A stretch of 28,110 bases of DNA from Chara braunii (GCA_003427395.1 BFEA01000400.1:519755-547864), one strand, 5' to 3'. Shown: positions 8,911 to 17,304, counted from the first letter of the stretch. Numbers and translations: made by a program. The notes: generated by a model from the letters alone, not told the origin.

Positions 8911-9315
8911 ATGTCGTCTAGTCCTTCGACAAGCATCGGCATGACTCCCGAGAAGCACATGCGCTTAGCAAAACCCTTTCCACCTTGTGCGAGATCGGTG
9001 CGGCATCATGACGGTCAAACGTGGATCGACGAAGCAACCGAGGAGGACTTCGAAGACGACCCATGGATGACCGTCGTCCCGTACATGAACCGGCATCTCG
9101 ATGAATGGAACGATAATGATTGGAAGGCGATGGAGCGTGCCTGCCCTTGGGCAAACCATTACAAGTTTGCCAACATGTTGGAGTTCGGGAGCCTCATTGC
9201 ACTGCCTGATGGTGTCCTCCATCAAAAGACCCTGGACGATATGGGTAAACCGATTCGCTACCCTACCAGCTTTAGACGTCGCCTCCACAGCAAGTACATC
9301 ACATCTTTGCCATGA
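8911..9315 (+). CDS. Small acidic protein, unknown function
   Basis: The frame is open from an ATG at 8848, but the first 21 residues (Cys- and Ser-rich, hydrophobic) look less protein-like than what follows. I therefore prefer the ATG at 8911, giving 134 residues; the longer form has 155. The middle is acidic and Trp-rich (EATEEDFEDDPWMTVVPYMN, then DEWNDNDWKAME). The end is basic (TSFRRRLHSKYIT) and stops with TGA at 9313-9315. A TATA-like box lies upstream. No known family was recognised. In another frame an ATG at 9312 overlaps the stop and opens 46 residues, so a frameshift extension is possible. It may be a first exon or an accessory ORF of the element containing the DUF7869-type gene. 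The composition is convincing; the function is unknown. Confidence 0.45.
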   Translation: MSSSPSTSIGMTPEKHMRLAKPFPPCARSVRHHDGQTWIDEATEEDFEDDPWMTVVPYMNRHLDEWNDNDWKAMERACPWANHYKFANMLEFGSLIALPDGVLHQKTLDDMGKPIRYPTSFRRRLHSKYITSLP

Positions 9316-9840
9316 ACTTGGGGAAGTTCGCAGAAGCAAGAGTTGGTGGACTGCGCTCGTCATTGTTCATTCTTGGAACACTACCCACCTCGTTGCCCAG
9401 GGACTTCTCCACAAGCTCTATCGTACTGTTGTTTGCGGTTGACGGATGACGGATGTCATTTCGCGAGAGTGCTATGTGTGGCTTCTTCAAGCAAAAGTTG
9501 GAAACTTGTGGATGCAGTTGTGCTTGTGGAATGAGGTGGAAGAGAAAGTGTCTGAAATACGTGACTGGATAGGGAATTCCTTAGGATGACGAGGAGGTTT
9601 TGTCAGGATGAAATACATGTCAGTGTTTTCGGAGACTGCAACGGTCCACGAACTGCAGAGCCACGTATATGGATCATCTATGAATGCCATGTATGGCTTC
9701 TGTTCACGACCTCGTCCGCGAGAAACCTTATATGACACAAGGTCCGGACGGGTTGTCAGACCTTGTGTTTAAGGAAAAAAGAGACTCCCTCATGACGGCT
9801 GAAGTTGACACCGGCGTTGTGGTATTTGTACTAGCACTGC
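9316..9840. other. No gene supported
   Basis: Short overlapping frames continue after the small ORF but none persists or resembles a family. The stretch GTCCGGACG...CTTGTG near 9741-9768 and GACTCCCTCATGACGGCTGAAG at 9782-9803 loosely recall phrases in the repeats at 11.2-11.5 kb. Confidence 0.4.
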
Positions 9841-11190
9841 AGACTTGCGAATGTGACATTCTATAAGTGTTTCGGATTCATCCGACTCAACAATCATATA
9901 CGTGCGTGCGCACCCAATGTTAAACGCGATGCATGAAGGGTTCCCCAAGGATGATCCTTGGCCAAACAACAACCCGTCAGATTCGGTCTGTGCGACTCGC
10001 TAACTGCATACCATCGAGTTTATTTGCTTGCACGCCTTCGAGGCAAGCAAGGTTTCCAAACAGTCCTCCGCCTTCTAGATCGTCTGGCACTGCCATGTTT
10101 CGTAATTGTTCGCGATGGTTTTCGGATAGGACGCCATGAAATGTGGTGCCCATGTCCGTGACCCTCTGTGCAACAGCCGCTGCATGGCAGAAAGAGACGT
10201 GAGCGACGCCGGCCGAGGCTGCGATCATGCATGTCCTGCTTGACATCTTGTGTCTCGGATCTATCCGAAGTCGCCGGCTGCACGAGCATTTTCCTTCTCA
10301 TCCCCGAATAAGTCATCTGTTTCCCTAGACCCCTGCTGAAAGAAACTCCTCTTTCCGTCAATACACTGCATACGCGCCGATGATCAGCACCCGCACAGAA
10401 CACATAGCGCGTCCCGATTGCAAAATCGTCGGGTCATTTTCTCACGACGGCAAAGGCTCGTGATCACCCCCGTCGTTTGTATACGTGCTGATCGCTGTTT
10501 GGCATTGCATACATGAGAGATGTTGGTCTACGCTGCAGTTACGTGTCCAGGATGCATCCGTCATACAAAACTCGCACAGTACAGACTTGCGAATGTGACA
10601 TTCTGTAGGTGTTTCGGATTCATCCAACTCAACAATCAAACACGTGCGAGTGCACCCAACGTTAAACGGGATGCATTGAGGGTTCCCCACGGACGATCCT
10701 TGCCCAAATTACAACCCGTGAGATTCCGTTTGTGCGACTCGCTAAGTGGACAGTCGAGATTTTTGCTTGCACACCTTGGAGGCGCACGAGGTTTCCAAAC
10801 TGTGCTTCGCCCTCTGAATTATCTCGAAGTGTCATGTTCGGCAATTGCCCGCGATGGTTTTCGGATTGGATGCCATGAAATGTGGTGCCATGTCCGAAGC
10901 CCTTTGTGCAACAGGCGCTGCCTGGCGGAAAGTGACGTGAGCGACGCCGGCCGACGCTGAAATCTACCTTGTCCTGCATGGCATCTTGTGTCTCGGATCC
11001 ATCCGAGGTTGCAGGCCGCTCATGCTTGTTCCTTCTCGTCCCCGAATACGTCGTCTGTTTCCCTCGTCCCGTGCTGGAAGAATCTCCTCTTTCCCTCAAC
11101 ATGCCTCATACGCGCCGATGATCAGCACCTACACAAAACACAAAAGCACGTCCCAATTGGAACATCATGGGGTCATTGTGTTGTCGACTC
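9841..11190. repeat. 742-bp tandem duplication, diverged
   Basis: The unit at 9841-10582 is repeated from 10583 to about 11190. Both contain, in order: AGACTTGCGAATGTGACATT; the dyad (9872 and 10614); GGGTTCCCCA-GGA-GATCCTTG; TGCGACTCGCTAA; GATGGTTTTCGGAT; CCATGAAATGTGGTGCC; GTGAGCGACGCCGGCCGA; a second dyad (10255 and 10993); and TACGCGCCGATGATCAGCAC. Divergence is substantial with indels, so no reading frame is shared cleanly between copies and the open frames present are probably incidental. The unit's tail (GTCGTTTGTATACGTGCTGATCG) recurs a third time near 11805-11828. Confidence 0.85.
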
Positions 11191-11193
11191 CCA

Positions 11194-11720
11194 CATGATG
11201 ACTACAGCGAACAGCGGCATGATGGCAAGTTCGCCTCTCCGATGTGGGTCTAACGGTGGATTGCGTCAAATCTGCTCTCAAAGATCCACACCGGGGAGGG
11301 GGGCCAACAATCGACCGCTGCTTGCTTGTAAAACATCATATGATATGTCGATACAACCAACATTCAGAACTGATCATTGAACATCTGGTGCTACGCCAAT
11401 AAGTTCGTCATGCGACCGCGATATGCCCCACGATTGTTCATTTTGGGGTTCTCCCATCATGGACTCCCTCATGATGACTACAGTAAACAGCGGCAGGGTA
11501 GCAGGTCCCCCTCTCCGGTATGGATCTCACGGTGGAATGCGAAACTCTGCTCTCAAAGATCCAGACCGGGAAAGGGGGCCAGCAATCAACCACTGCTTGA
11601 TCGTAAGACATCATATGATCTGTCCATTACATCGACATTCAGAACTGTTTGGTGAGCATCTGGTGCTACGCCAACAAATTTCGAACACGACTGCGAGGTT
11701 CCCTAAGAGTGTTTTTGCCA
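11194..11720. repeat. 276-bp tandem repeat, two diverged copies
   Basis: Copies begin at 11194 and 11470 (CATGATGACTACAG), and share AACAGCGGCA, TGCTCTCAAAGATCCA, GGGGGCCA-CAATC, ACATCATATGAT, ACATTCAGAACTG and CATCTGGTGCTACGCCAA. They are diverged and non-coding as far as can be seen. They lie directly after the 742-bp duplication, whose second copy runs into the first unit. Confidence 0.85.
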
Positions 11721-11804
11721 CTCAACAGCACAGACCGCCGACTGTTTGGCACTGTGGGAAGGTTGTCAATTTCCTACGACGCGGAAGACTCGCGATCACT
11801 TTCG

Positions 11805-11945
11805 TCGTTTGTATGCGTGCTGATCGGTGCTTGGCATTGCATACTTGACGTGATGGTGGTGTGCGCTGCATTTGTCTAAATCTCACGGGATTTAAGTGTT
11901 TCCGATGCATCCGATATAAGAACCTAGGACGATGCGGACTTGCCA
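11805..11945. repeat. Third partial copy of the 742-bp unit tail
   Basis: GTCGTTTGTATGCGTGCTGATCGGTGCTTGGCATTGCATAC matches the unit tail at 10473-10513. It is followed at similar spacing by a dyad variant at 11901 and by CGGACTTGCCAATATT, matching the next unit start. So the array has at least three staggered copies, the last heavily rearranged. Confidence 0.65.
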
Positions 11946-12240
11946 ATATTTACCTGCATCGTTGTGTCGGAGTCATCCGACTCCAAAATCTGTTACATAT
12001 TTGCGCACCCGCCATTTCTACACGAAACAGGTATAATCGGTGTCGGGCAAGGCTTGTCGTCCGGTTCAAGGCTGGTTGTGCACGTCAAATGTCAAGTCCG
12101 ATATTTACCTGCATCGTTGTGTCGGATTCATCCGACTCTAAAATCTATTACATTCTTGCACACCCGCCATTTCTACACGAAACATGTATAATCGGTGTCG
12201 GTCAAGGCTTGTCGTCCGGTTCAAGGTTGGCTATGCACTG
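11946..12240. repeat. 155-bp tandem repeat, two close copies
   Basis: Copies start at 11946 and 12101 (ATATTTACCTGCATCGTTGT), each followed by the dyad (11967 and 12123), TACA-TTGC-CACCCGCC, ATTTCTACACGAAACA-GTATAATCGGTGTCG and CAAGGCTTGTCGTCCGGTTCAAGG. The copies are more similar than those of the other repeats here, so this is a younger duplication. The frame open across both copies in plus orientation (11861-12415) is explained by the duplication. Confidence 0.9.
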
Positions 12241-12446
12241 TCCTTTTGTTTCGTTGCGCTGCCCCGTATCGTGCTCCGCAATTAGCCGACGCATCTCTGT
12301 CGCTTTTTCCTTGCCAAAGTCCAACAATTGTCTCGGCTATGATTTAGATCAACGTCTGTTGTTCTGCTCGCAAGGAAAAGTCGAACGCTTCTCAACACAC
12401 GCTTCACGAGTGTGATGCGACGACGGTCAATCAAGACTTCTCTCCC

Positions 12447-13440
12447 ATGCCAGTTTGCCTTCCATTATGTTTTCGGCAGGAATTGGCTGGGACGGGAGTG
12501 ATTATGGGCGTTGGAGTTCCGAGTAGTGCCGATAGTACTTCGTCTCGATTCGAGCCATGTGCTTCCTCTGGAAAACGGTCACGTGACTCAAACACTCAGC
12601 ATCGACGGAAGAGAACACAATTGTCCACCTCCACCGGGCATTCGTACATCTGTTGTGACGTGCTCGAAGACCACATCAACACTGGAAGCGGGGGCCTGAT
12701 TCTTAGTGTCGATTATACATCCCGAGTCTCTTCAGCATGTTCTGAAATGACCGACATTGGGATGTCGAGCTCCATACCCAAGGGGAATCTCGGTGACTGT
12801 AGTTATAGTGGGACGGAGTACGTGTATAGTGTGAACAAGTGCACTACTGCTGGTTCATCCTTGGGAGTTGTCGATAGGGGTGATAGGGTTTCCTCGTCTA
12901 CCCCTCCATAGTGTCAGGAGAGTCAAGGACAGTCCACAGATGAAATCACTGAGTACTGCTATTCATGAGATAGTCAGAGCTCGCGCTGTCTCTCCGAAGA
13001 GGACCGCCACATACGGTACATTTTGTCGGCGCCTATGCCCGGTGAAAGAAGACCCTATTCTATGGCAAACAGAGAACCGGCCAAAAAGACACAGCATCGG
13101 CGAGCTATGGGCAAACTCAGGATGCAGTCACTTCAGGCAGTGCGAGGGATGCTCTGTTGTAGGCGGATGTGTTGCGCTGAACTGACAGCCGAAGATGTCA
13201 GGCCGGTGCGGGAGGCATTCTACTCGAAAAGTTTCATGGAAAGGACGAAGTGGTGGTTGCAAACCATACATGACTTCATGGTTATGGAAGGTGGTGCTGA
13301 GCGGGTCAGGCATGTGGCTTGCAAACGGAAGATGTGCGTGCAGGCATACTGTTACATTCTCGACATTTCTCGTAACACCTTCTATGTTTTCAAAAGGATG
13401 TACGATAACGGTGTTTTCGATAGGGAGCATGGGCACTCGG
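12447..13440 (+). pseudogene. N-terminal part: Ser-rich leader plus helical/Cys region
   Basis: The first about 150 residues are Ser/Thr-rich and probably disordered, with a basic patch (GKRSRDSNTQHRRKRTQLS) that could be a nuclear localisation signal. After the two in-frame stops the text becomes ordered: CCRRMCCAELT, then a helical stretch (VREAFYSKSFMERTKWWLQT) and a segment around YILDISRNTFYVFKRMYDN before HGHSG. In DUF7869-type proteins a helical region precedes an HGN/HGH-G motif and the RNase H-like core, so this placement fits. A 95-bp piece of this region (12922-13016) recurs after the second adapter at 22028-22122 as an assembly artefact. Confidence 0.55.
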
Positions 13441-14406
13441 GCTTTGTCTAAACTATCCGAAAAAGTCGTCAGGATGCTTGCACTGCTGAAACGATTCATC
13501 GATGACCACGCCGATAGTATGCCGAATGACATGGTCTGGAAAGACGGAGTTTGTCGTCCTCGCCGTAGGATTCTTGTGGCATTCACAAAACGAGCAATTT
13601 ACGAATCGTTGCGCTCTGATCTTTTGATGTGTCACTCGAAAGTTGTGTCGGAGTCGACTTTTTACGCTATGTGGAGTAAGCACTTCTGGCACGTGAGTCT
13701 AGCTATGTCCAACACATTCACGAAGTGCGCAAAATGTATATTCTACAAGCAGTGCATCGCTAAGTCGAAGCATGAGAGGGACCGCAAGAAATCCAAAGAT
13801 AGGATGCGGAAACATCAAGAGCTGCAAGTCAACCACAGGCTAGATTATAGCTGCTGCAAAATGGATTACATCTTGCGGCAGTCCGAGTGTCTGTGCATGA
13901 TTATCGACGGCATGGATCAGAAGAAAACTACCATACCGCATATAGGACAGACTAACTACTCGAAGGACTTGCACCACGAGAGGATGATGAAGACTGGTCT
14001 CATGGCCATTCTGGTTTATGGTCGGGATCCGTCTATATATGTTTACACGTATTTTCATTACTACACACACGACCCCAGCAGTACGGCGACGTGTTTAATG
14101 CGGACTCTTACGGAGGTTCAATCCAGTGGGAAACCTCTACCGTCGTTTCTTCGTATTCAAGCTAACAACTGGTTTAAAGAAAACAATAATAGATTCATCT
14201 GCGCATTGGCAACACTTCTTGTGAAATTCGGGATTTTCAAGGAAATAAAAATTGGTTTTATGATAGTTGGACACACGCACACAGATGTTGATGCCACTTT
14301 CAGTGTTTTCTCCAAGAAACTCAAAGACAATGATGCCTACACAATGGATGAGTTGTTCCTTTTGTTAGAGCGGTCTCATAAGACTCCTCCGCAGTGTATT
14401 TTTTCT
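13441..14406 (+). pseudogene. RNase H-like DUF7869 core with altered acidic residue
   Basis: The longest clean piece begins ALSKLSEKVVRML at 13441 and ends at TGA 14404-14406. It contains in order: a helical linker; a Cys pair region (FTKCAKCIFYKQC) of zinc-knuckle type; the first strand with Asp (MIIDGMDQ, about 13897-13920); a central sheet; the segment IQANNWFKENNNRF at 14155-14196; and GHTHTDVDATFS at 14269-14304. Family members typically have Q-x-D-N at the second site. Here the codon at 14164-14166 is AAC (Asn), one transition from GAC. If this Asp is catalytic, as position and conservation suggest, the protein is inactive even apart from its frameshifts. The nuclease or transposase role is inferred from fold-like features, not shown. 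Confidence 0.65.
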
Positions 14407-14757
14407 TGATAGGATAGCAGACTTGAGAGGTCTTATTTACCCGGATGTTTCAAAGCGCATGACAGGGATTTCGCAACCTCATTTGCTAAAAATTCTACAT
14501 GACAGGTGATAATCCCGCCATGTCCTATAAAGAGTATTGCACAGACGCTAAGTGGTTGCCCGAGGATGATCCTCTTTACTGGTTCAAATAAACAGACAAC
14601 GGTGGTTACGCTGTTCCACAGCAACCTTTCAATCCTCTGCCGGTCCAACCGGCGTTCCTCAACGATTACAAAAACGGTTGGGAGGGTGTGAAGAGGTTTT
14701 TGAAAGTCTATGAAAAAAAAAAGAGAAACTTGGATGACTTTCAAAGACAAAGAGGTG
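14407..14757 (+). pseudogene. Post-core linker of the DUF7869-type gene
   Basis: Two short frames continue the protein without a gap. DRIADLRGLIYPDVSKRMTG begins at 14408 and ends at tandem stops TGA/TAA at 14507-14512. A frame starting GAT at 14508 gives DNPAMSYKEYCTDAKWLPED, then a TAA at 14589-14591, then a Pro/Asn-rich stretch with FLNDYKNGWEGVKRFLKVYE. The change at 14507 sits in CAGGTGATA, which resembles a splice donor, but the coding text resumes one base later, so an intron is not the explanation. Confidence 0.5.
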
Positions 14758-15435
14758 ACTAGAATAAATAGGGTTTTTCGGTATTGGGAAAATCACGTCA
14801 AACACGCGGGGGACATTATCGACAACGGGGTGCCTTCAACACCCATCACCGAATTCTGGCCAAAGGCCACCCATGTCGTTGAAGACATGAGTTCTTGCTC
14901 TGATTTGGATGCATCCGAATTACAGAGAGAACCTCTGTTTGTGGGTCCTCAGAGGGACAAGCCTAAGGCCAACTTTGATCTTTTCGAAGATGTGCATGTC
15001 GACAGTTTCGTCATTATGCAACCATCCGACGAGGACATGCATGAAGGATTGCCTTTTTGGGTTGGCCAGGTTCGCAGTGAAGTTGACAAGAACGAAGATT
15101 CGCCAACTTACAACCAATTCAAAGTGGAGTACTGGGTTCCAATTGGAAAAGCGAGCACACTAAGAGAATTGTATGCCGACGCCTGGGAAAAAAAATGGAA
15201 AAAAACTCCAGGGCACGCGGAAGAGTATCAACATGTCACAACCGTTGCATTTTCTTGGATGAGACAAACGAGGATGAATGTCTGCGAGTCGTCCAAAAAG
15301 TTCACCACCGGTCTTGTGATTCCTCTGAAAGTAAGAAAAAATGCAACTCCCGCCCTAGAAAACGGCGTTGGCGCTCAAACACAAAGCATTTCCGGAGAAA
15401 GGAGCGGGCAGGAGGCTACCTCATCGAGAGTGTGA
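14758..15435 (+). pseudogene. C-terminal module, possible Tudor/chromo-like small barrel
   Basis: From RINRVFRYWENHVKHAG the frame stays open for about 225 codons to TGA. The middle reads VDSFVIMQPSDEDM...LPFWVGQVRSEV, then FKVEYWVPIG and LYADAWEKKWKK. The pattern is a strand with hydrophobics, P-F-W-x-G-x-V, then V-x-Y-W-x-P. It resembles small reader-like beta barrels (Tudor, chromo or BAH type) and is what follows the core in some algal DUF7869-type proteins. The assignment rests on the pattern only. The tail after about 15280 is Lys/Ser/Thr-rich and may be non-native, since other frames also look plausible there. The dyad variant at 14905-14918 lies inside the coding text, giving L-D-A-S-E. 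Confidence 0.45.
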
Positions 15436-15719
15436 TGGTTGTCGACTTTTCGTGAGGAGAACATATTGCCATGCTGGCCTGTGCACAACACGCTTGACTC
15501 CATGGAATACATCGCTTAATGATTTGTGCTCTCTGGGTTACGCGCTTCAAATCAACAAGAGTTCTTCATCAATTTTCGACATTGAGCGTGGGGCCGTTTT
15601 GGTCGTCGTAGCATGACCTCCGGCTTTCGATCCTGACCTTGATGAAACACTTTTATTGTGACTTTTGTCTTTTGCAGTGTGCAGACTTTCCTCTTTTGAC
15701 GTACTTCGAAAACATGGCT
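15436..15719. other. Spacer with broken coding-like text
   Basis: Short frames continue after the C-terminal module, for example CADFPLLTYFENMAEN near 15678-15725, which leads into the next fragment. No continuous gene can be supported. Several T-rich stretches could act as transcript ends. Confidence 0.4.
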
Positions 15720-16126
15720 GAGAATTCGGGCTTCATTGAAATAAAGTGTCTGAACGACTGACGATCGTCACAAAGGGAGGAACGTTTCCTTTTCAATATG
15801 AGAGAATCTTCACGAATGTAGCGGGTGGACGGACAATGTTTGTCATCATGGTGAGGTTTANTGATCTGAACATTTTCGACATGCGAATATATGAGCGTCG
15901 CGGAGAAAATTGGATGCGAGGAGATTTTACATGAGTTTATCTAAAAGCTTCAGAAGTTATTTTCGCCTTGATACGTGCTGTGCTCGGAGCAGGGGGTGAC
16001 ATTGAGGGTTTCTCGTTTGCCATTACGGAGTTTGAAGGTCTGCCTCAACCTCCAATCCCTTCTTGCATGGTGGACGGTTCGACATGGGAACCGATAGTGA
16101 ACGCTCTGCGAAGAGGCTTCTTCTGA
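15720..16126 (+). pseudogene. Unknown protein fragment, copy 1
   Basis: A frame open from 15746 to 15934 looks protein-like (RLTIVTKGGTFPFQYERIF, then MVRF with an N at 15861, then NIFDMRIYERRGENW). After a one-base shift another frame continues and ends as EGFSFAITEFEGLPQPPIP...STWEPIVNALRRGFF and TGA at 16124-16126. A TAA at 15942-15944 interrupts it. The same ending, with substitutions, is encoded in the second copy about 536 bp downstream, which supports a real ancestral coding sequence. No family was recognised. It follows the DUF7869-type gene on the same strand and may be another protein of the same element. Confidence 0.4.
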
Positions 16127-16372
16127 AGACTTCAACTTTTTAAGACTTTTGGTGACCAGTCTTACGTTTCTAGAGTTTTGTGTCATTATGTCGGATTTGT
16201 GAACATTTTCGTAGTATAGGCATTTTCTGATTATTTTTAATTTTCACCACTTTGAGAGACGAGTTTCGACATTTTCCGAGTTTTGTGGTCGAATGTCATA
16301 TTAGTTGAAATTTGCACACTGTAGAGTATTTTTCAAAGCCACGAGTGTTGACCGTAGCTCATGGTCGGTTGT

Positions 16373-16392
16373 GGTTCGGATGCATCCGAACC
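16373..16392. repeat. Perfect 20-bp palindrome, best dyad copy
   Basis: GGTTCGGATGCATCCGAACC is exactly self-complementary over 20 bases, extending the 14-bp dyad by three bases on each side. It stands at the head of the second 536-bp unit and is the rightmost full dyad in the window. Confidence 0.9.
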
Positions 16393-16469
16393 AGAGAATA
16401 AGGATACTGTTACGACAAGCGAATACAAGAGCGTCAAGTGTAAAACTGGATGCTGGGAGATTTTCCAGC

Positions 16470-16662
16470 AGCTTATCTGCAAGCTGCAGATGTTCTTGTG
16501 TCCTTGAGACGTGCTGTTGTCATGGCAAGGGGAGACGTTTAGGGTTTCTCGGTTTCCATTACGGGGCTCGAAGGTCTGCCTCAACCTCCTATCCCGGCTT
16601 GCATTGTGGATGATTCAACATGGGAACCGCTAGTGAACGATTTGCGAAGAGGCTTCTTTTGA
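16470..16662 (+). pseudogene. Unknown protein fragment, copy 2
   Basis: This is the counterpart of the fragment ending at 16126: GFSVSITGLEGLPQPPIPAC, then STWEPLVNDLRRGFF and TGA at 16660-16662. It has an in-frame TAG upstream of GFSVS and a one-base shift near 16503. Amino-acid changes between copies are mostly conservative (Ile/Leu, Ala/Asp), as if the sequence evolved under constraint before both copies decayed. Confidence 0.4.
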
Positions 16663-16905
16663 ATATTTCAAGTTCAGGACACTTTCGTAACGAGTCTTAC
16701 ATTTTTAGAGTTCCGTCAGGATGTCGGGTTTGTGAATGTTTTCAAAGCGTAGGCTTTTTCAGAGATAAATCTCGACATTTCCAAAGTTTTGTGTTCGAAT
16801 GTTCGATTAGTTGAAATTTTCAGACTGTAAAGTACTGAGGGTTTCTGATTCATCCTGCGTCCTCGCCTTGCAAACTGTTTGGTTGTGTAGAACGTGGGAC
16901 TCAGT

Positions 16906-17304
16906 TTTGCAAGGTTTAGTTCACATTTCATGGCGTAGTGGGTGTTCTTGATTTGGATAGCCTTGCCAACTCTTTGGTTAATGGAAACTTTTGAGGTAAC
17001 TGTTACGAATTCACAATATTGGGACTAGATAACTTTTATCAGTTTTTACGGCGTACTTCTCACTTGTCTTGAGAATGGTTGTGTGCCTGCTTAGTGAGAT
17101 CTTTCGAAACTATTGCAATAGTTATGACTTCATAATATATAGGCTGGGTGTCCCGCTCTGTTTTTAATTTGTCTTCGCTTTTCAATCTAGTTCTCATCAG
17201 TTGTCAATTGTCTTCAAAATCCAGTGAGATCTTTCAAAATAATTATAAGGTCATTGGTCACTTCAGCATCTGATAATTTGTACACAGTTTGATTCGGATG
17301 TATC
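16906..17304 (-). other. 3' flank/UTR of the LINE
   Basis: Non-coding, AT-rich DNA downstream (in LINE orientation) of the LINE stop codon. It holds no poly(T) tract marking a LINE tail. GTGAGATCTTTC occurs twice (17094 and 17225). The variant dyad TCGGAT-GT-ATCCTA is at 17294-17307. The same DNA appears at 1690-2088. Confidence 0.5.

Larger units (their letters stand above)
12447..15435 (+). pseudogene. DUF7869-type protein gene, multiply broken
   Basis: One collinear protein can be followed through several frames. The N-terminal part reads in a frame open from 12447, interrupted by TAG at 12909-12911 and TGA at 12966-12968, and continues to about 13440. The frame then shifts by one base and runs to about 14400, shifts in a T run near 14400, shifts again at about 14507, meets a TAA at 14589-14591, and shifts once more near 14755 before ending with TGA at 15433-15435. 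The order is a Ser-rich leader, a helical Cys-containing domain, an RNase H-like core with a GHTH-D-D motif, and a C-terminal module. This matches what I know of DUF7869-type proteins of algae, dinoflagellates and animals, which are uncharacterised and transposase-like. Two stops, four frameshifts and a changed acidic residue argue for decay rather than introns, because coding resumes without a gap. Confidence 0.7.
7753..16389. repeat. Dispersed 14-bp dyad TCGGAT-NN-ATCCGA family
   Basis: Perfect arms occur at 7753, 7941, 9872, 10255, 10993, 12123 and 16376, with spacers GC, GC, TC, CT, CC, TC and GC. One-mismatch copies lie at 10614, 11901, 11967 and 14905. Degenerate GGATGCATCC-like cores lie at 8065 and 10550. 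Twelve fixed bases would be expected far less than once in 28 kb. Several copies sit at equivalent places in duplicated units, so the number of independent sites is about six, but the arms survive where the spacer and flanks have diverged. Possible roles are a binding site for a dimeric protein, such as a transposase encoded by the element around 12.4-15.4 kb, or a structured motif. Function is inference; the repetition is observed. Confidence 0.85.
15835..16840. repeat. 536-bp tandem duplication, diverged
   Basis: Copy 1 (about 15835-16367) and copy 2 (about 16368-16840) share GGATGC-GGAGATTTT, TTATCT--AAGCT-CAGA, CGTGCTGT, GGGTTTCTCG, GAAGGTCTGCCTCAACCTCC, ACATGGGAACCG-TAGTGAACG, GCGAAGAGGCTTCTT and a tail CGAATGT-ATTAGTTGAAATTT. 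In copy 2 the head is the perfect 20-bp palindrome at 16373. In copy 1 the corresponding place reads GGTTTANTGATCTGAAC, so the dyad is degraded or absent there. Confidence 0.85.

Noticed and set aside
7753-12136. CRISPR-like array from the regularly recurring 14-bp dyad
   Set aside because: Spacing is irregular (66 to about 1900 bp), there are no unique short spacers, and the context is eukaryotic.
11861-12415. 184-codon open frame on the plus strand
   Set aside because: It spans two copies of a 155-bp non-coding repeat; the repeated peptide follows from the duplication.
14500-14515. Splice donor CAGGTGATA explaining the frame change
   Set aside because: The protein-like text resumes one base later, leaving no room for an intron.
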